In this document: positions 24,822 to 34,073 of the stretch, piece after piece
Layout of the letters: each line of letters opens with the position of its first letter
Position numbering within the stretch: position 1 is the stretch's first letter
Assembly: GCA_009919175.1 (NCBI GenBank)
Contig: RGCL01000019.1
Span: 1 to 42,600 of the forward strand
Origin: Betaproteobacteria bacterium
GTDB lineage: Bacteria; Pseudomonadota; Gammaproteobacteria; Burkholderiales; Burkholderiaceae_C
Direction of reading: 5' to 3'
DNA length: 42,600 nucleotides
Program-made: the position numbers and the translations under genes
The notes under the pieces: model-generated
The model's input: only the letters and a program-made list of their open reading frames with translations
Databases searched by the model: none
What the model was told of the DNA's origin: nothing

Positions 24822-26201
24822 ATGGACCGTGCACGCGTAGGAACAGCCCGATGGCTCCAGTGGGGGCTTCGCTTCATGCCCTTTGTGGATGCCGTGAGCG
24901 AGGACTTGCCCTTGCCAAGGCTATTGCGCTTGTCGCTCTTTCAGGTGTCGGTGGGCATGGCCCTTGTGTTGTTGGTGGGCACGCTCAACCGCGTGATGAT
25001 TGTGGAGCTCAAGGTCAGCGCCTCACTGGTGTCGGTGATGGTGGCCATGCCCTTGTTGTTTGCGCCCTTCAGGGCCTTGGTGGGCTTTCGCAGCGACCAC
25101 CACCGATCTGAATTGGGATGGCGCCGAGTGCCCTACGTGTGGATGGGCACCTTGTTGCAGTTTGGTGGCTTTGCCATCATGCCTTTTGCCTTGCTGGTCC
25201 TGGCCGGTCTGGGACAGTCATCGGACGCGCCCATGTGGGTGGGTCATTTTGCAGGGGCTTTATCGTTTTTGTTGGTGGGCGTGGGCATGCACACGGTGCA
25301 AACCGCTGGCCTGGCCCTGGCCACCGATTTGTCCACCCCGGAGAAGATGCCCAGGGTGGTGGGTTTTTTATACGTGATGATGCTCGTGGGCATGATTGGC
25401 AGTGCCTTGGTGTTTGGCGATGTGCTGGCTGATTTCTCGCCGGGTCGTCTCATCCAGGTCATTCAGGGCGCAGCCATCCTCACGCTGGTGCTCAACGTGG
25501 TGGCCGTGTGGAAGCAAGAGGCCCGCTCGCGCACGCGTCGCCCTCAGGCTGAGGTGAGCGATCCTGATTTCAAGCAAGCCTGGGCCTGCTTCATTCAAGG
25601 TCCGCATGCCTTGCGCCACTTGCTCATCCTGGGTCTGGGCACCATGGCCTTCACCATGGAAGATGTCTTGCTCGAGCCCTATGGCGGCGAGATCCTCGGT
25701 CTGGATGTGTCGGCCACAACCTACCTGAGCGCCACCTTGGCCATGGGCAGTCTCTTGGGCTTTGTCTGGGCCTCGCGTGTGTTGAGTCAGGGGGTGGACG
25801 CGATTCGACTTGCGGGCTGGGGCGCATGGATTGGTGTGCCCGGTTTTGTGCTGGTCATCCTGGCTCAGCCTCTGGGGATGACGGCCTGCTTTGTGGCTGG
25901 CGTGGCACTCATTGGATTGGGGGCAGGTCTGTTTGGTCACGGCACGCTCACCGCTACCATGCAGCGCAGCCAGCGCCATGAGGTGGGGTTGGCATTGGGT
26001 GCCTGGGGCGCGGTGCAAGCCACCGCTGCAGGTCTGGCCTTGGCCCTGGGTGGTGTGATGCGCGATGCGGTGGCCGCCATGACCAGTTCATGGACGGGTT
26101 ATTCCGTCGTCTATAGCATCGAAGTGTTGATGCTTCTCATCACACTGGCGGCCATGCATGGTTTGATGCACAACGGCTCGCAAATTCGGGATTCACATTG
26201 A
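24822..26201 (+). CDS. pucC: PucC, bacteriochlorophyll-delivery MFS-like protein for LH2
   Basis: Polytopic membrane protein of the BCD family within the major facilitator superfamily, needed for LH2 assembly. About 12 membrane segments are visible; conserved motifs are TLNRVMIVEL, PFRALVGFRSDHH, RRVPYVWMGTLLQFGG, VQTAGLALATDL and MEDVLLEPYGGEI. I choose ATG 24822 (459 aa) because the longer frame would start inside the terminator hairpin. There is no good Shine-Dalgarno sequence; instead a 14-bp palindrome TGAAAGCGCTTTCA (24806-24819) abuts the start. A paralogue (lhaA) lies at 32.6-34.1 kb. The pucBA context assigns this one to LH2. Confidence 0.9.
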   Translation: MDRARVGTARWLQWGLRFMPFVDAVSEDLPLPRLLRLSLFQVSVGMALVLLVGTLNRVMIVELKVSASLVSVMVAMPLLFAPFRALVGFRSDHHRSELGWRRVPYVWMGTLLQFGGFAIMPFALLVLAGLGQSSDAPMWVGHFAGALSFLLVGVGMHTVQTAGLALATDLSTPEKMPRVVGFLYVMMLVGMIGSALVFGDVLADFSPGRLIQVIQGAAILTLVLNVVAVWKQEARSRTRRPQAEVSDPDFKQAWACFIQGPHALRHLLILGLGTMAFTMEDVLLEPYGGEILGLDVSATTYLSATLAMGSLLGFVWASRVLSQGVDAIRLAGWGAWIGVPGFVLVILAQPLGMTACFVAGVALIGLGAGLFGHGTLTATMQRSQRHEVGLALGAWGAVQATAAGLALALGGVMRDAVAAMTSSWTGYSVVYSIEVLMLLITLAAMHGLMHNGSQIRDSH

Positions 26202-26217
26202 TCAACAAGGAAGCAGC

Positions 26218-26301
26218 ATGGAACTCAAACACATCTTCATCATGATCTACGTGGTGTTTGCCCTCTTCATGGTGGCCAACTGGCTCAACCGACGCCGCTG
26301 A
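26218..26301 (+). CDS. Predicted 27-aa single-pass membrane peptide after pucC
   Basis: No known family is recognised. The frame begins MELKHIF, has a continuous hydrophobic stretch at about residues 6-22 with aromatic residues (Y11, F14, F17, W22), and ends in NRRR, so the C terminus is probably cytoplasmic. The ribosome site CAAGGAAG lies 6-7 bp before the ATG, and the gene is 16 bp after the pucC stop, in the same operon. Its stop overlaps the end of convergent crtB by 17 bp. Size and layout resemble accessory antenna or core peptides (for example gamma subunits, protein U/Z types), but no homology can be claimed. Confidence 0.55.
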   Translation: MELKHIFIMIYVVFALFMVANWLNRRR

Positions 26302-27340
26302 ACGGACGCCCACGTCGCAGGTGCTCGCGCTTGTCGATGAGGTTCATCACCCAGTTCACGCGCTGGACCAAACTGCGCTGAGGCCTCACATAACGACCCT
26401 TGCCAACCCCTGCGCCCACACAGGGCGTGATCATGGGCTCGATCTCGGCCAAGGTGGCGGCCGGGTTGTCCTCCATGCAAATCCAGGCTGAATGGGTCCA
26501 GGCCTTGAGCAGGAGCACCATCTTGCGCGAGGTGCTCACCACGGTCCTGTGGTTCACCGAATCCAATCCTTCCCGCCGCAACTGGTGACCGATCTCTGCA
26601 TAAATCAGGTTGGCCGCATGAATGGCAGCCCTGCAATCAGGCGGCAATGAGGCAATGCCCGCCTGCGCCTGTGCGTACAAGGTGTCGGCATGGTCCAGCA
26701 GACGCTCGGTGAGCCTGGCCACTTGTGGTGTGAAGACAGGCTCACGCAGCCACGCCTCCACATCCAACCCTTCTTGTTTGAACCACTCGCGCGGCACATA
26801 GACGCGACCCTTGCGGGCATCCTCGCCAATGTCGCGCGCGATGTTGGTCAGTTGCATGGCCACGCCCAACTCGCAAGCCCTGGACAGGGTCACGGCATCG
26901 CGCTGACCCATGATCCAGCACATCATCGCGCCCACTGTGCCCGCAACGCGCACCGCGTAATCGTGCAAGTCCGATGGGGTCTCGCACACAAAGCCCTGGG
27001 CGTCCCAGGCAAACCCTTCGATCAGGCCATCCAGCCAAAGGCGGGGTAGGTCCACCTCTTGGACCACCAGGCTCAACGCCTGGTCTTCAATGGCATTGCC
27101 CGGTTCACCCCGGTAAATCGCATCCAGCCTGTGCTTTAACTGGCTCACGGCCTCGGGTGCCCATTCAATGGGACGCTCATCGATGAGGTCGTCGGCCACG
27201 CGGCAAAAGGCATAGAGCGCAATCGCATGCGCGCGCACCCGCAAAGGCAGCAAGCGGCTGGCTGCAAAAAAGGTCTTGGAGCCACTTTGCATCATGGCCA
27301 CACAGGCCTGCAAGTCGCTGTGGTCCATGTTGGGGCTCAT
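26285..27340 (-). CDS. crtB: Phytoene synthase
   Basis: Joins two geranylgeranyl diphosphates to phytoene. Both aspartate-rich substrate motifs are visible: DDLIDE (about 50-55) and the ARDIGED block (about 168-174), together with GSKTFFAASRLLP and GRVYVPREWF. I place the start at ATG 27340, 4 bp after the crtI stop; a longer frame to 27361 would overlap crtI, and an ATG at 27328 is also possible. The product is 351 aa, a little longer than usual, with a basic C terminus. It is the last gene of the minus-strand superoperon and converges on the plus-strand unit. Confidence 0.93.
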   Translation of the reverse strand: MSPNMDHSDLQACVAMMQSGSKTFFAASRLLPLRVRAHAIALYAFCRVADDLIDERPIEWAPEAVSQLKHRLDAIYRGEPGNAIEDQALSLVVQEVDLPRLWLDGLIEGFAWDAQGFVCETPSDLHDYAVRVAGTVGAMMCWIMGQRDAVTLSRACELGVAMQLTNIARDIGEDARKGRVYVPREWFKQEGLDVEAWLREPVFTPQVARLTERLLDHADTLYAQAQAGIASLPPDCRAAIHAANLIYAEIGHQLRREGLDSVNHRTVVSTSRKMVLLLKAWTHSAWICMEDNPAATLAEIEPMITPCVGAGVGKGRYVRPQRSLVQRVNWVMNLIDKREHLRRGRPFSGVG

Positions 27341-27344
27341 GCGT

Positions 27345-28880
27345 TCATCGTGCGGCCACATGGGGCACCACCTGTTCCAAAGCTTTGGCTGACATCAGCA
27401 CACCGGGTACGCCAGCACCCGGATGCGTGCCTGCGCCCACCATGAAGAGACCGGGCAAGGACTTGCTGCGGTTGTGCGGGCGAAACCAGGCGCTTTGCAC
27501 CAGCCTGGGCTCCAGGCCAAAGCCCGCGCCCAGGTGGGACCACAAGCGCTGCTCAAAAGTCTGTGGCGTGGCCAGCCGCGAGGTGATGATCTCGTTGGCA
27601 AACCCTGGCAGCACGGTATCGTGCAAGCGCTGTTGCAGGGCTTGGCGCATGGGTTCGGCCTGCAATCGCCAATCGGTGCCACTGCCCAGATGGGGCACCG
27701 GCACCAGGGCGTAAAAGGCATCGCAACCCGCTGGGGCGACGCTGGGGTCGGTGGCCGTAGGGCGATGCAGGTAAATGCTGAAGTCGCGGCTGAGTTGCTT
27801 GCGGTCGAAGATGTCCTTGAGCAAGCCCTCATAGCGCGGACCCAGCACCATGCTGTGATGGGGCAGGTGGTCGTAGCGGCGACGGGTGCCAAAGTACCAG
27901 ACAAACAAGCCCATGGAGTGATGGGCATGGTCCAGATGAAAGTTGGTCCATGCGGATTGCGCATGACGAGGGATGAGGTGCTTGTAGGTCCAGGCCACAT
28001 CGGCGTTGCTCACCACGATGTCGGCACGATGGGTTTGACCATTGGTCAGCTGCACCCCGCAGGCCCGCCCGGATTCCACCAGGATTTGTTCAACGGGCGC
28101 GTTGTAGTGAATGGGGATGCCCAAGCCCTCGATGAGCTTGACCAGGCCTTTGACAATCGCACCCGTTCCACCCAAGGCTGAGTGAACGCCCCAGGTTCGC
28201 TCCAGCGAATGGATGAGGGCATAGGCAGCGGTGACCTTCATGGGGTTGCCGCCAATGAGCAGGGGATGAAAGCTCAGCGCCACGCGCAAATTGGGGTGAC
28301 GCACATGGCGTTTGACCTGGGCATAGAGGCTGCGCCATGCGCCCATGCGCAAAAAGGCGGGAATCTCTTCAATCAAGTCCCACAGGCGGTCAAAGGGCTT
28401 GGTGCCCATGCCGTCAAAGCCCAGTGTTTTGCAGCGGTCGCACACTTGCACAAAACGGTCATAACCCGCTGCATCGCTGGGCGAGAGTCGGGCCACTTCC
28501 TCGCGCATGCGCTCGGGGTCGTGGTGAAAGTCGATGTGCTCACCGTTGTCGAAAAAGATGCGATAGAAGGGATCCATGGGCACCAGCGTCACATCGTCTT
28601 GCAGCTTCTTGCCACACAAGGCCCAGAGCTCTTCGAGCAAAAAGGGTGCGGTGATGATGGTGGGGCCGGCATCGAAGGCAAACCCGTCCTGGTGGTGCAC
28701 ATAGGCTCGCCCGCCAGGTGCGTCGAGCTTTTCGTACATGCTGACCGCATACCCTTTGTGATGCAGGCGGATGGCGGCAGCCAGCCCACCAAAGCCAGTG
28801 CCAATCACCACCGCCTGAGGGCGATTGGCGCGGTCCAGCAATTGATGGATGGGGGGGTGCTCGTTGGCGTAGGCATTCAT
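27345..28880 (-). CDS. crtI: Phytoene desaturase
   Basis: FAD-dependent enzyme desaturating phytoene to neurosporene or lycopene. The dinucleotide motif VVIGTGFGGLAAAIRLHHKG (GTGFGG at 27-32) is followed by EKLDAPGGRAYVHHQDGFAFDAGPTI; the C-terminal signature is GLFMVGAGTHPGAGVPGVLMSAK. I use ATG 28880, which overlaps the puhE stop (ATGA), giving 511 aa; the longer open frame is a puhE shadow. The number of desaturation steps (three for spheroidene, four for spirilloxanthin) cannot be read from sequence, but crtA favours the spheroidene route. Confidence 0.94.
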   Translation of the reverse strand: MNAYANEHPPIHQLLDRANRPQAVVIGTGFGGLAAAIRLHHKGYAVSMYEKLDAPGGRAYVHHQDGFAFDAGPTIITAPFLLEELWALCGKKLQDDVTLVPMDPFYRIFFDNGEHIDFHHDPERMREEVARLSPSDAAGYDRFVQVCDRCKTLGFDGMGTKPFDRLWDLIEEIPAFLRMGAWRSLYAQVKRHVRHPNLRVALSFHPLLIGGNPMKVTAAYALIHSLERTWGVHSALGGTGAIVKGLVKLIEGLGIPIHYNAPVEQILVESGRACGVQLTNGQTHRADIVVSNADVAWTYKHLIPRHAQSAWTNFHLDHAHHSMGLFVWYFGTRRRYDHLPHHSMVLGPRYEGLLKDIFDRKQLSRDFSIYLHRPTATDPSVAPAGCDAFYALVPVPHLGSGTDWRLQAEPMRQALQQRLHDTVLPGFANEIITSRLATPQTFEQRLWSHLGAGFGLEPRLVQSAWFRPHNRSKSLPGLFMVGAGTHPGAGVPGVLMSAKALEQVVPHVAAR

Positions 28881-29641
28881 GTGGGATCGGGCAGGCGGAT
28901 CATCCAGCCCCAGAGTTGTTGCACCGGCCAGGGCAGGACCATGATCAGCATCTCCAAAATGCCAAGACCAAAGAGCGTGCACAGCAAGACCCAGCCCGTG
29001 AAGTCGGCGGCCGATGCGCCCTGGGTTTGCCAGATGAGGGCCACCCAGCCTGCAGTGGCCAGCGTTAAGGTGAGGCGATACCACCAGCCCACCTGGGCCA
29101 CCTGGAAGTAACTGGCCATGTATTGCAAATGGGCGGGCAGGTATTGCGCGCCCACCAACGGCACACCCACAAACAAATTGAGTTTGGCCACCAGGCGCAA
29201 ACACCACAACAGCCCAAAGGTGCACAAGGCCACGTGATTGGGTTGTTGTGCCTGCATCAGCCACAGCAAGGCGGCATTGGCCACCAGGGCCAACTCATGC
29301 CACAGCACAGCGGCAAAGGCTTGCTTGAAGCGCTCCAGCCCCGTGGCGCCCACGCTCATGGCGATGCGCCGGGGTCCGGTGAGGCGACCCGACAAAAACA
29401 CCAGCTCATGCCAACCCCACATGGCAATGGCCGAGAAAAATCCCAGATAGGCATGGGCGCTGGACGTGGCCGTCATGCTGATGCGCGCGCCATACAAGGC
29501 CATGAGCAAGAGCAGGCTCCACACCACCAGACCCGCGCGCAGGGCCACCGGCCCTTGGCGATCCAGCCACAAGATGACGCCCGTGCCCAACCACCAGGCC
29601 ACAACGGCTGCTGCCATGGGCCAGGCAATGTCCATCACCAT
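28877..29641 (-). CDS. puhE: Photosynthetic complex assembly protein PuhE (DUF3623)
   Basis: Integral membrane protein of the DUF3623 / PuhE family, implicated in RC-LH1 assembly. The 254-residue product has about seven hydrophobic segments, and the conserved blocks [29 protein letters not shown] and [13 protein letters not shown] are visible. ATG 29641 has GAGG at good spacing; ATG 29635 (TGATG overlap with acsF) is an alternative. It sits between acsF and crtI; puhE is commonly found at the end of puh-acsF groups. Mechanism is not established. Confidence 0.87.
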   Translation of the reverse strand: MVMDIAWPMAAAVVAWWLGTGVILWLDRQGPVALRAGLVVWSLLLLMALYGARISMTATSSAHAYLGFFSAIAMWGWHELVFLSGRLTGPRRIAMSVGATGLERFKQAFAAVLWHELALVANAALLWLMQAQQPNHVALCTFGLLWCLRLVAKLNLFVGVPLVGAQYLPAHLQYMASYFQVAQVGWWYRLTLTLATAGWVALIWQTQGASAADFTGWVLLCTLFGLGILEMLIMVLPWPVQQLWGWMIRLPDPT

Positions 29642-30711
29642 GTGGGCCTCAGGATGGTCTTGGCATTCAAGGTTTGTGACTTGACTGGCAAGACAAAGAG
29701 GCGAGCGAACTGCACGGCTGCGCGTGCGCCATGCCAGCCTTGCTGAACCCGTGCCCACAGGCCTTTTTTGGCCTTGGCTTGATCAAAGGCTTCGGCAATG
29801 GTGACCAGGTGCGACAGCCCTGCACGGAACGCAGGGTGATCGATGTCCAGGGCGATGGGGAAGACCTGGCGGGTGATGTCGTTGGTGATTTGAAAGACCT
29901 TGTAGTCGTACTGCGTCGAATCCAGCCCCATGGCATGGTGAAGAATGGGGCGGCGGTGGTCGCGCACATACATGGTGGCGTAGACGGCCAGCAGGAAGAA
30001 GCGGATCCACAGCAGGTTGAGGCCGCTCAACAGGTGGGGGTTGGCCCGCATGATCAGGGCAAAAGATTCGCCATGGCGGTACTCGTCATTGCACCAGCGT
30101 TCAAACCAGCGAAAGATGGGATGAAAGCGCAATTCGGGATGGCGCTCGAGTTGACGGTAAATCGTGATGTAGCGCGCATAGCCAATCTTTTCAGACAGGT
30201 AGGTGGCATACATGATGTATTTGGGCTTGAAGTAGGTGTAGGCCTTGGTGCGCTTGAGTTGCCCCAGATCAATGCCCAGGTTGAAGTCACGCAGCGACTG
30301 GTTGATGAAGCCGGCATGGCGCGACTCATCGCGCGCCATGAAGGTCATGAGTTGCTTGATGTCGGGGTTGTTGACGTTCTTGCGGATCTCGTTGTAGAGG
30401 ATGCAACCGGAGAACTCCGAGGTGAGGGAGCTCACGAAAAAGTCCAGCAACTCCTGCTTCAACTCCGGTGTCCACTGGGCTTGGGATTGCGCGAGTTCCT
30501 GGGCAAATTCGGCGTCACGCTGAAAGTGGTCGTGGTTGTTGTCCCCTTCGTACTCTTGCATCACGGCATCCCACTCCTCGCGCACAGCCGAGACATCAAT
30601 GCGGTCCATGGCGGCAAAGTCGGTGGTGTAAAAGCGCGGGCTCAGGACATGGCTTTGCACCGCGCGCGAGTTCGCGTCGTCAACAGATTCAATGGTGGTG
30701 GACATGTTCAT
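29635..30711 (-). CDS. acsF: Mg-protoporphyrin IX monomethyl ester cyclase, oxygen-dependent
   Basis: Di-iron oxygenase closing ring E of (bacterio)chlorophyll. The ferritin-like iron ligands include E99 (TSEFSGC), the first ExxH at 129-132 (RDESRHAGF) and the second ExxH at 210-213 (DEYRHGESF). I use ATG 30711, giving 358 aa; upstream in-frame codons fall in the puhC end. No BchE (radical-SAM, anaerobic cyclase) gene is in the window. It lies between puhC (13-bp gap) and puhE (overlap), as in related betaproteobacterial clusters. Confidence 0.94.
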   Translation of the reverse strand: MNMSTTIESVDDANSRAVQSHVLSPRFYTTDFAAMDRIDVSAVREEWDAVMQEYEGDNNHDHFQRDAEFAQELAQSQAQWTPELKQELLDFFVSSLTSEFSGCILYNEIRKNVNNPDIKQLMTFMARDESRHAGFINQSLRDFNLGIDLGQLKRTKAYTYFKPKYIMYATYLSEKIGYARYITIYRQLERHPELRFHPIFRWFERWCNDEYRHGESFALIMRANPHLLSGLNLLWIRFFLLAVYATMYVRDHRRPILHHAMGLDSTQYDYKVFQITNDITRQVFPIALDIDHPAFRAGLSHLVTIAEAFDQAKAKKGLWARVQQGWHGARAAVQFARLFVLPVKSQTLNAKTILRPTW

Positions 30712-30724
30712 GGGGCACTCTCGA

Positions 30725-31174
30725 TCAAGGTTGGGAGGGGGAATCCAGCCAGCGTGCAAACACCTGGCTGTTGCTCGGGCCAAAGGCCATGAGGTCAATG
30801 CGGGTCTGGGTCACCGGGTCAAACAGGGCGAGGTGGTGGTTGTGCAGCTGTTGCAGCCAAAAGGGCTCGCTTTGATCCAGGCCTCGGCGCAGCCGCTCAC
30901 GCACCAAAGCCCTGAGGGTTTGCCGCAAAAAGCCTTGCTCGCCGTACAAGGCATCGATGGTTTCGTTCTGACGGGCGTCGATGACCAGCACCTCGCCCTG
31001 GGGTCCGTCTGAAAAATGCAAGGCGCGCTCCTGGCGCACCTCGATGGCCACATGGGGGGCTTCGTCGCGCTGGTGTTTGCCCATGGCGATCATGCCCACG
31101 ATGAGGACCAGCAACAGCCCTGCCAAAGCCACGGGGTTGAATCGGGTCTTGGGCAAGGTGTTGGAGTCGCTCAT
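30725..31174 (-). CDS. puhC: Photosynthetic complex assembly protein PuhC
   Basis: Membrane-anchored protein affecting reaction-centre/LH1 organisation. The 149-residue product has one membrane helix (about 14-31, [16 protein letters not shown]) and a soluble domain with [22 protein letters not shown], a block typical of PuhC, followed by [17 protein letters not shown] 31174 overlaps the puhB stop (ATGA). The family is known from puhABC-type operons, and its biochemical role is not settled. Confidence 0.87.
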   Translation of the reverse strand: MSDSNTLPKTRFNPVALAGLLLVLIVGMIAMGKHQRDEAPHVAIEVRQERALHFSDGPQGEVLVIDARQNETIDALYGEQGFLRQTLRALVRERLRRGLDQSEPFWLQQLHNHHLALFDPVTQTRIDLMAFGPSNSQVFARWLDSPSQP

Positions 31175-31842
31175 GCCACCACCTGTTCGTGGTCGCCTGG
31201 CCAAGTGGTGCTGCCCGTTTGAGCTGTGGGCTCACGCAGGCGCAGGTGGGCATCGGCATGCGCCAGTTGCCAATGCTTGCGAATCAGATCGCCCACTTCC
31301 TGTGCGCGGGGCACGGCACGCAGCGTGGGTTGGGGGTGGCGCACATGCCAGGCCCGTTGGTGCGGCCACAAATGGAACCAGCCAATGCGATCGGTGTCGG
31401 GCAAGGCCAGGGCAATGTCGCCGTGACCATCCTGGCTCAGCTTGAGGTCGGCCGCGCGCAGCCGTCGAAAGGGCAGGTTCAGGGTCAGGCTCAGCACGAT
31501 GCCAATGCGCATGATCACGCGCTTGTCCGTCACCGAATACAGCGTGGTGCTGGCTGCCCACCACGCCGCCATGCCCAGCAGGCACAAGGGAATGAGGGCC
31601 AGGGTGAACGACTGCAAGAGCACCAGCAAGCGGTCTGCCCAGGGCAGGCCATCGCTCATGAGGCTGAGTTGTTGCCAGGCCAGCAAAACCACGAAATAGA
31701 GCGCGATCTTGCGCACATGAAACGCATCGATGGCCAGACGCCACACATCGGGGCGACCTTGCCAGAGCAAGGTTTCACCCGGTGGCAGGGCTTCGGGCAA
31801 CCCAGGGGCTGCCTCCCATTCATGTTCGTGGATGGCTTTCAC
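31171..31842 (-). CDS. puhB: Photosynthetic complex assembly protein PuhB
   Basis: Reaction-centre assembly factor with three hydrophobic segments in its middle and a PH-like domain (TLYSVTDKRVIMRIGI...LNLPFRRL). The N-terminal region EALPPGETLLWQGRPDVWRLA is the typical PuhB start. The start is GTG 31842, overlapping the puhA stop as GTGA; no ATG fits the conserved N terminus, and longer frames are puhA shadows. The product is 223 aa. Confidence 0.88.
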   Translation of the reverse strand: MKAIHEHEWEAAPGLPEALPPGETLLWQGRPDVWRLAIDAFHVRKIALYFVVLLAWQQLSLMSDGLPWADRLLVLLQSFTLALIPLCLLGMAAWWAASTTLYSVTDKRVIMRIGIVLSLTLNLPFRRLRAADLKLSQDGHGDIALALPDTDRIGWFHLWPHQRAWHVRHPQPTLRAVPRAQEVGDLIRKHWQLAHADAHLRLREPTAQTGSTTWPGDHEQVVA

Positions 31843-32603
31843 GCCAGGGGCTCCATGCGATCTGGGGTGGCGTAGAGCGTGCCCGCACCGTAGACCGCAC
31901 AAATCTTTTCTTCCTCCAGGAAGGTGACTTGCTCGGGTGAACGGGTCACCGGCACGTCCGAGAACTGGTGCGCGAGCAGGGCATGCACATGGACGCCGTC
32001 GCGCTTGATGCGTGCAAAGGTCATGGGCACCAGGCGGCGTGAGCCATCGGGCAAGCTCATTTCGATGTAGCGAAACATCATCTCGGAGCGGTCCACCCAC
32101 AGGTCCACCACTTTGCCAGCCTCTTCGTGGTCTGCGCCCCAAACAGGCAAGCCGCGAGGATCCACATCGCGGTGGGACACCCCGTGATCATTGGCCACCC
32201 GAAGCGGCACGATCTTGACATCGCCGTGGTGGGTGCGATCGGGCACATCAGCCCGTTGCGCCCAGGCGCCGGGTCCCACGCCTGCGGTGAGCGGGTTGCC
32301 CACCGGGTCCAGCGGTGCGCCATTCCAGCCATGTGCGGGTTGGCTGCGATGCACGCCATCGGGACGATCGGGGTCGGGGCTGAGGGTCACATGGCCGTCC
32401 TCATGCAGATAGGACTTGGAAGCGGGCACTGGTGGCCAGCCCTCGATGCGGGGGCCACCTTCGTCGCGTCCGTTGTCCATGGGGTACCCCTCGCGGTGGT
32501 TCTCACGCACCAGGTAGTACACCAGGCCAAAGAAAAACAGCCAAAACATATAAAGCACGAGTTGCGCAACATCGATGTATTGCGTGATCGCTCCAGTTCC
32601 CAT
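31839..32603 (-). CDS. puhA: Photosynthetic reaction centre H subunit
   Basis: Caps the L/M pair on the cytoplasmic face and controls proton delivery to QB. The start MGTGAITQYIDVAQLVLY (ATG 32603, ribosome site AAGGAG) is canonical; the single membrane helix spans about 12-32, followed by REGYPM and a beta-rich domain with FYL-like and AGKVVDLWVDRSE motifs near the cytoplasmic end. The product is 254 aa. It follows lhaA after 33 bp in the order lhaA-puhA-puhB-puhC. Confidence 0.96.
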   Translation of the reverse strand: MGTGAITQYIDVAQLVLYMFWLFFFGLVYYLVRENHREGYPMDNGRDEGGPRIEGWPPVPASKSYLHEDGHVTLSPDPDRPDGVHRSQPAHGWNGAPLDPVGNPLTAGVGPGAWAQRADVPDRTHHGDVKIVPLRVANDHGVSHRDVDPRGLPVWGADHEEAGKVVDLWVDRSEMMFRYIEMSLPDGSRRLVPMTFARIKRDGVHVHALLAHQFSDVPVTRSPEQVTFLEEEKICAVYGAGTLYATPDRMEPLA

Positions 32604-32636
32604 GATCTTTCTCCTTGATGAATGGGACAAAAAGCT

Positions 32637-34073
32637 TCAGCCCGGCAACTCGGCCAGGCCAAAACGGTGAGATCGTTTGTGTTGTGTCCCGCTGGGTTTT
32701 CTGAGCATGGGGCCCAGAGCCACCAACACCACAAACAACAAATACAGTTCCAAGTGATAGACAAAGCTGTAGCCCGTGACGGGGGACTGCAGCACCTCGC
32801 CCAGTTGACCCGACATGGCCAGGCTGTCAACGGCATCGCGCAAGCCCCCACCCAGCGCCATGGCCACGCCACTGGCGGTGGCTTGCACGGCACCCCAGGC
32901 GCCAATGACCAGGCCGCTGAGCGTGGCATCGCCAAACTCCATGGCCGTGACCAGCATGCCCACGGCAAAGAGGCCACCCCCAAATCCAATCAGCATCGCG
33001 CCCAGCTGGAACATCCAGGCGGCGTCCAGCGGCGCGGAAAAAATCACGCAGGGAAAAGCCAGCATGCCCACGATCAGACCCAGTGCAGAGAGGCGGCAGG
33101 CGTGAAGCCCTTTGCTGAGCCAATGTGCGCTCAGGCTGAAGGCCACCAGGCTGCCCAAGGCGGTTTGCCCGGTGAGCCAGCTCGTGTCGCCCACGCTCAG
33201 GTGCAGGACCGCACCGCCATAGGGTTCGAGGATCACATCCTGCATGCCAAAGGCCATGGTGCCCAGCGCCACCGTCCACAAAAAGCGCCGCATGTGGGGC
33301 TCGGCCATGAGGCGTTGCCAACGCAGACCAAAGCCGCCGGTTTGGCGTGGACCGCGCTTGGCACTGCGGGCCTCTTGCTTCCACATGGACACCAGGTTGA
33401 CCACCACCACGGTGAGGGCGGTGCCTTGAATGACCTGGATGAGCCGCTTGGGGCTGAAGTCCTGCAACAGCCAGCCATAAACGGCGCTGCCGCAGATGAG
33501 GCCGATCAGCAGCATGGCGTAGAGCAGGGCCACCATGCGTGGGCGCTTGTCTTCAGCCATCACATCGTTGGCCAGGGCCATGCCGGCGGTTTGGGTGATT
33601 TGAATCCCCGCGCCAATGAGCAAAAAGGCCAGCCCCGCGCCCAGGCGACCCAGCCACAAGCCATGGCCATCGCCTTCAGAGAGCAAGAGCAAGGCAAAGG
33701 GCAGGATGGCCAGACCCGCAAACAGCAAAAGGCTGCCCATCCACAGGTAGGGGATGCGACGCAAGCCCAATGCCGAGGGGTGGGTGTCGCTGCGGTCGCC
33801 AATCAAGGCCCGAAGCGGTGCGAACACCATGGGCAAGGCCACCGAGAGGGCGACCCACCACGCGGGCACTTGCAGCTCCAGAATCATCACCCGGTTGAGC
33901 GTGCCCACCAGCAAGGCGGTGACCAGGCCAATGCCCCACTGAAAGAGCGAGAGGCGAACCAGGCGCGACACGGGCCAATCGGTGGACGCCACATCGGCAA
34001 AAGGCATGACGCGAACACCCAGTGCGCGAATCCATTGCGGCACAGGGATGTTGACGGACATGGCCTTTTTCAT
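32637..34073 (-). CDS. lhaA: LhaA, PucC-family LH1 assembly factor
   Basis: Polytopic BCD-family protein needed for LH1 assembly. About 12 membrane segments; TLNRVMILEL, PLRALIGDRSDTHPS, RRIPYLWMGSLL, ITQTAGMALANDV and MQDVILEPYGGAVL match pucC at 24.8-26.2 kb. ATG 34073 overlaps the bchM stop (ATGA) and gives 478 aa; the longer frame is a bchM shadow. Position between bchM and puhA is the classic lhaA place, which distinguishes it from pucC. Confidence 0.92.
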   Translation of the reverse strand: MKKAMSVNIPVPQWIRALGVRVMPFADVASTDWPVSRLVRLSLFQWGIGLVTALLVGTLNRVMILELQVPAWWVALSVALPMVFAPLRALIGDRSDTHPSALGLRRIPYLWMGSLLLFAGLAILPFALLLLSEGDGHGLWLGRLGAGLAFLLIGAGIQITQTAGMALANDVMAEDKRPRMVALLYAMLLIGLICGSAVYGWLLQDFSPKRLIQVIQGTALTVVVVNLVSMWKQEARSAKRGPRQTGGFGLRWQRLMAEPHMRRFLWTVALGTMAFGMQDVILEPYGGAVLHLSVGDTSWLTGQTALGSLVAFSLSAHWLSKGLHACRLSALGLIVGMLAFPCVIFSAPLDAAWMFQLGAMLIGFGGGLFAVGMLVTAMEFGDATLSGLVIGAWGAVQATASGVAMALGGGLRDAVDSLAMSGQLGEVLQSPVTGYSFVYHLELYLLFVVLVALGPMLRKPSGTQHKRSHRFGLAELPG

